Assembly: GCA_000697055.1 (NCBI GenBank)
Contig: JNDT01001938.1
Coordinates: forward strand, 1-60,320
From: Saksenaea vasiformis B4078
Taxonomy: Eukaryota > Mucoromycota > Mucoromycetes > Mucorales > Saksenaeaceae
DNA: 60,320 bases
Direction of reading: 5' to 3'
Positions within the stretch are counted from its first letter, which is position 1; every line of letters starts with the position of its first letter. The notes below the pieces were generated by a model. That model did no database searches. It was not told the DNA's origin and saw nothing but the letters and a program-made list of their open reading frames with translations. Made by a program: the position numbers and the translations under genes. Positions 58,281 through 60,320 of this stretch are shown here, in pieces.

Positions 58281-59293
58281 ATATAAAAGTTACTTGCGTT
58301 TCTTGTAATGCCTTACGTGTGTATTGCGACAGTGGTCGTGTCGCAAGGAGTATTTAGAGAGATAAACGGTTTTTTTTTTGGTGATCTGTGTTTTCTGTAT
58401 CACATCTCTTATATGTGTTTTTGTCTGTTGTTTAGGAAGCATGTCCTCTATTACGGATTACCTTGATTGTAGGACAGGCTACTCTTCGTCACTCGGGTAA
58501 GGCATTATCAAATGCAGTGTCATTCGTCTTGCAAAGGACGTCCGCTATGTGCTTCAAATTCTCAGCAGCTGTAACGATGAAATTAGACTTCTGCGATGGT
58601 CAATAGCCCGGAACTAGCACCTGTCAATGGAGAGGAATGCTTTTCGTATGTAAGTAGCGCGGTGATCCATGTAATAACCGTGGCTGAATATTTGTGCAGC
58701 TCAAATACAGTTCATCGAGTCTTTTTTATGCCATTTGACAATTAATACTATAGACATCTTTACGTTCAGTTCTTTATAGCACTTACCTTTGATGTCGGTA
58801 GCATTGGCGCAGACGAAGTCGAACGTCCTACATTGAAATATTTTGCATCACAGTCCAGTAAATTAAGTTTCCATTTATTTTCATCAATTACTTTGGTACG
58901 TTATTACACTAATTGCGTGGAAAATCGAACAGTAGAAGGAGAAAAGAGAAGAAAGGGAAAAACTTTCATATCGTAGTATCTCCCGAATTTTTTCAGAGTG
59001 GAGTAAAGTTGCTTGAAGACCTACAGGAATAGAACACTCTCGTAGAAATGCTCTCTTGAAAGCTAGCTTAGCTACAGACTGCAGCTACTTTAGTGTTAAG
59101 CAACTTTTCGCCCAGCAATAAGAAAAACGTGACTGAAATACGACATCTTGTTTTTTCCGCTTTAATCTCTCTAATCGCTTACTACACTTATTCCTCCAAA
59201 ACCTAATCATTATAACTGCATCTGGCATAAAAAGAAAAGGCAAATTGGCAAAAAATTTTTTCGCGTCCATGGGAAAACGCAAAAAAGAAATCC
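58281..59293. other. Intergenic with a trace of the composite repeat
   Basis: 58430-58510 contains GTTTAGGAAGCATGTCCTCT and TTCGTCACTCGGGTAAG, resembling part C of the composite repeat (TTTAGGCTGCATGACCTCTG, CCTTCACTCAAGTAAG). No gene seen. Confidence 0.4.
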
Positions 59294-59365
59294 GAGGCTA
59301 CCAGGGGTCGAACCTGGAATCTCCTGATTCGTAGTCAGGCGCCTTATCCATTTGGCCATAGCCCC
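59294..59365 (-). tRNA. tRNA-Arg (anticodon ACG)
   Basis: 72 bases without intron. The acceptor arms GGGGCTA and TAGCCTC pair (one G-T). The D arm contains GGATAAGG-type sequence, the anticodon stem CCTGA/TCAGG encloses CTACGAA with anticodon ACG (59330-59332), and the T arm is CCAGG-TTCGACC-CCTGG. The A34 would be edited to inosine to read CGN codons. Confidence 0.95.
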
Positions 59366-59510
59366 GTTCGATATTTTTCGAAACATAATATATAATTTAA
59401 GATAACAAGATAGAGAGCGACGATATTTAAAAAAAGTTGGAGCTTATTATTATTTTATTTTATATAATAAATCTCACTAACTCGAGAACGATTCTAACTG
59501 AGACTAACGA

Positions 59511-59764
59511 GAGAGGAAGAAAAGAAGAAGTGCAAGAATCTTGACTGTCCTGTTGAATCATCCAAGTTTTATGAGCAACATCATTTGTGTAAGAAATGTT
59601 ACAACAAGAGATGTCACGAGCTAAGAAAACAAAGACAAGCTCAAGCATGCTCTATGCTATAAGAAATGTTGATCATGTAAGAGGAGGTCAAATAGGACAT
59701 AAAAGAACTAAAAGCGATGTTGGAGGAAATCACTGAACAAGTTAAGATGATGAAGATGCTTTAA
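59511..59764 (+). CDS. Possible small zinc-binding/coiled-coil peptide, partial
   Basis: An open stretch encodes REEEKKKCKNLDCP then SSKFYEQHHLCKKCYNKRCH, a Cys-x4-Cys...Cys-x2-Cys arrangement. If GCATGC at 59645 acts as a GC-type donor and AATAG ending at 59695 as acceptor (51 bases, the local intron length), it joins in frame to KELKAMLEEITEQVKMMKML and a stop at 59762-59764, a short coiled coil. No ATG is visible upstream in frame, so a 5' exon is missing or the gene is broken. Family not recognised. Confidence 0.35.
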
Positions 59765-60320
59765 AAAACGTTTTTTAACATGCTAATGACGTTGTTACAC
59801 TGGAAATTTCGGGTAGTTAAGTTCTTAGGTAGACTTCAGCGATATGACAGAAGCGGTGATAAGAAAATAAGAATGAATAAAAGTTCGGTTCAGATAAGAG
59901 TTCAGTTTCGTGGAATTTAGTTCGATGTTAGTGAGCACCAGGTGTAGATTTGAGTCAGACACCAAGACTTGGAGTATTTATCAATGAAGATAAATGAAAG
60001 AAAAGAAAAAGAAAAGAGGTTGTCGATAAAGACAAGGTTGGAAGAGTTCCTGTTTGATAAAAGAATCTGATTCGTTAGTTAAATTGTTTGTATGATTACC
60101 TATGATCTCGTGTTGGATCTGTCAAATGTGGTATCAAATAGAGATAAAAAACGGTATTCTTCGATGATCAGCGGGTTGGATCAGAAGGAATAAAAGAGAT
60201 TCGGTAGGAAAAGAAACAAAATAAAAGATAAAATAAAAAGAGAAGACAGCGGAATTGTCGTCGCTTGTCAGGACAAAGAGTAAAATAAAAAGAAAAGAAA
60301 AGAAAAAGAAAAAGAATCAA
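59765..60320. other. A/G-rich terminal region, no gene seen
   Basis: Strongly purine-rich on the plus strand with AAAGAAAAG-type repeats, increasing toward the window end. No coding or inverted-repeat signal recognised. Confidence 0.4.

Overview
The window looks like nuclear DNA of an early-diverging filamentous fungus, most likely Mucoromycota and probably Mucorales-like. The evidence is: AT-leaning DNA; compact multi-exon genes with GT-AG introns of about 42-66 bases (mode near 50); a PacC/Rim101-type regulator; a MEF2-type MADS-box gene; a fungal cytochrome P450; an RNAi-type RNA-dependent RNA polymerase; and genes missing from most Dikarya models (Integrator subunit 4, PARN, CFAP20, AGMO, a Fanzor-type nuclease). 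The organism call is inference; no rRNA or other marker is present.

Layout. 1-3.6 kb has no confident gene: a degenerate, vaguely repeated GC-richer block, purine-rich DNA and two short inverted-repeat elements. 3.6-7.0 kb holds a divergent pair, SNF5/Sfh1 (-) and a mitochondrial-type PPR protein (+). 7.0-9.1 kb carries small inverted-repeat elements. 9.1-20.1 kb holds INTS4 (+), a composite repeat, DXO/Rai1 (+), a P450 (-) and a MADS-box factor (+). 21.4-31.6 kb is a dense housekeeping block: OTUD3-like deubiquitinase (-), M3 oligopeptidase (+), PARN (-), IMPACT/YIH1 (+), mL60 (-), RRP1 (+). 31.6-44.7 kb is looser: PacC (+), a small two-finger protein (+), several repeat copies and a decayed Fanzor-type nuclease gene (-). 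44.7-58.3 kb holds an alcohol-acetyltransferase-like enzyme (-), ZIM17 (-), an RRM-RdRP (+), CFAP20 (-), AGMO (+) and ELP6 (+). The last 2 kb has a tRNA-Arg(ACG) and a possible small zinc-binding/coiled-coil peptide.

Function. Much of the content concerns RNA: INTS4 (3'-end processing or transcription termination), DXO/Rai1 (cap surveillance), PARN (deadenylation), RdRP (RNAi), RRP1 (60S assembly), ELP6 (tRNA wobble modification), PPR and mL60 (mitochondrial expression). They are separate transcription units, so I read this as coincidence rather than an operon-like system. The most unusual items are the Fanzor relic with a hairpin at its 3' end, a full-length INTS4 in a fungus, and a family of composite non-autonomous elements present in several diverged copies. 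Exon joins were inferred by eye from splice motifs, frame and remembered family patterns; no search was run.
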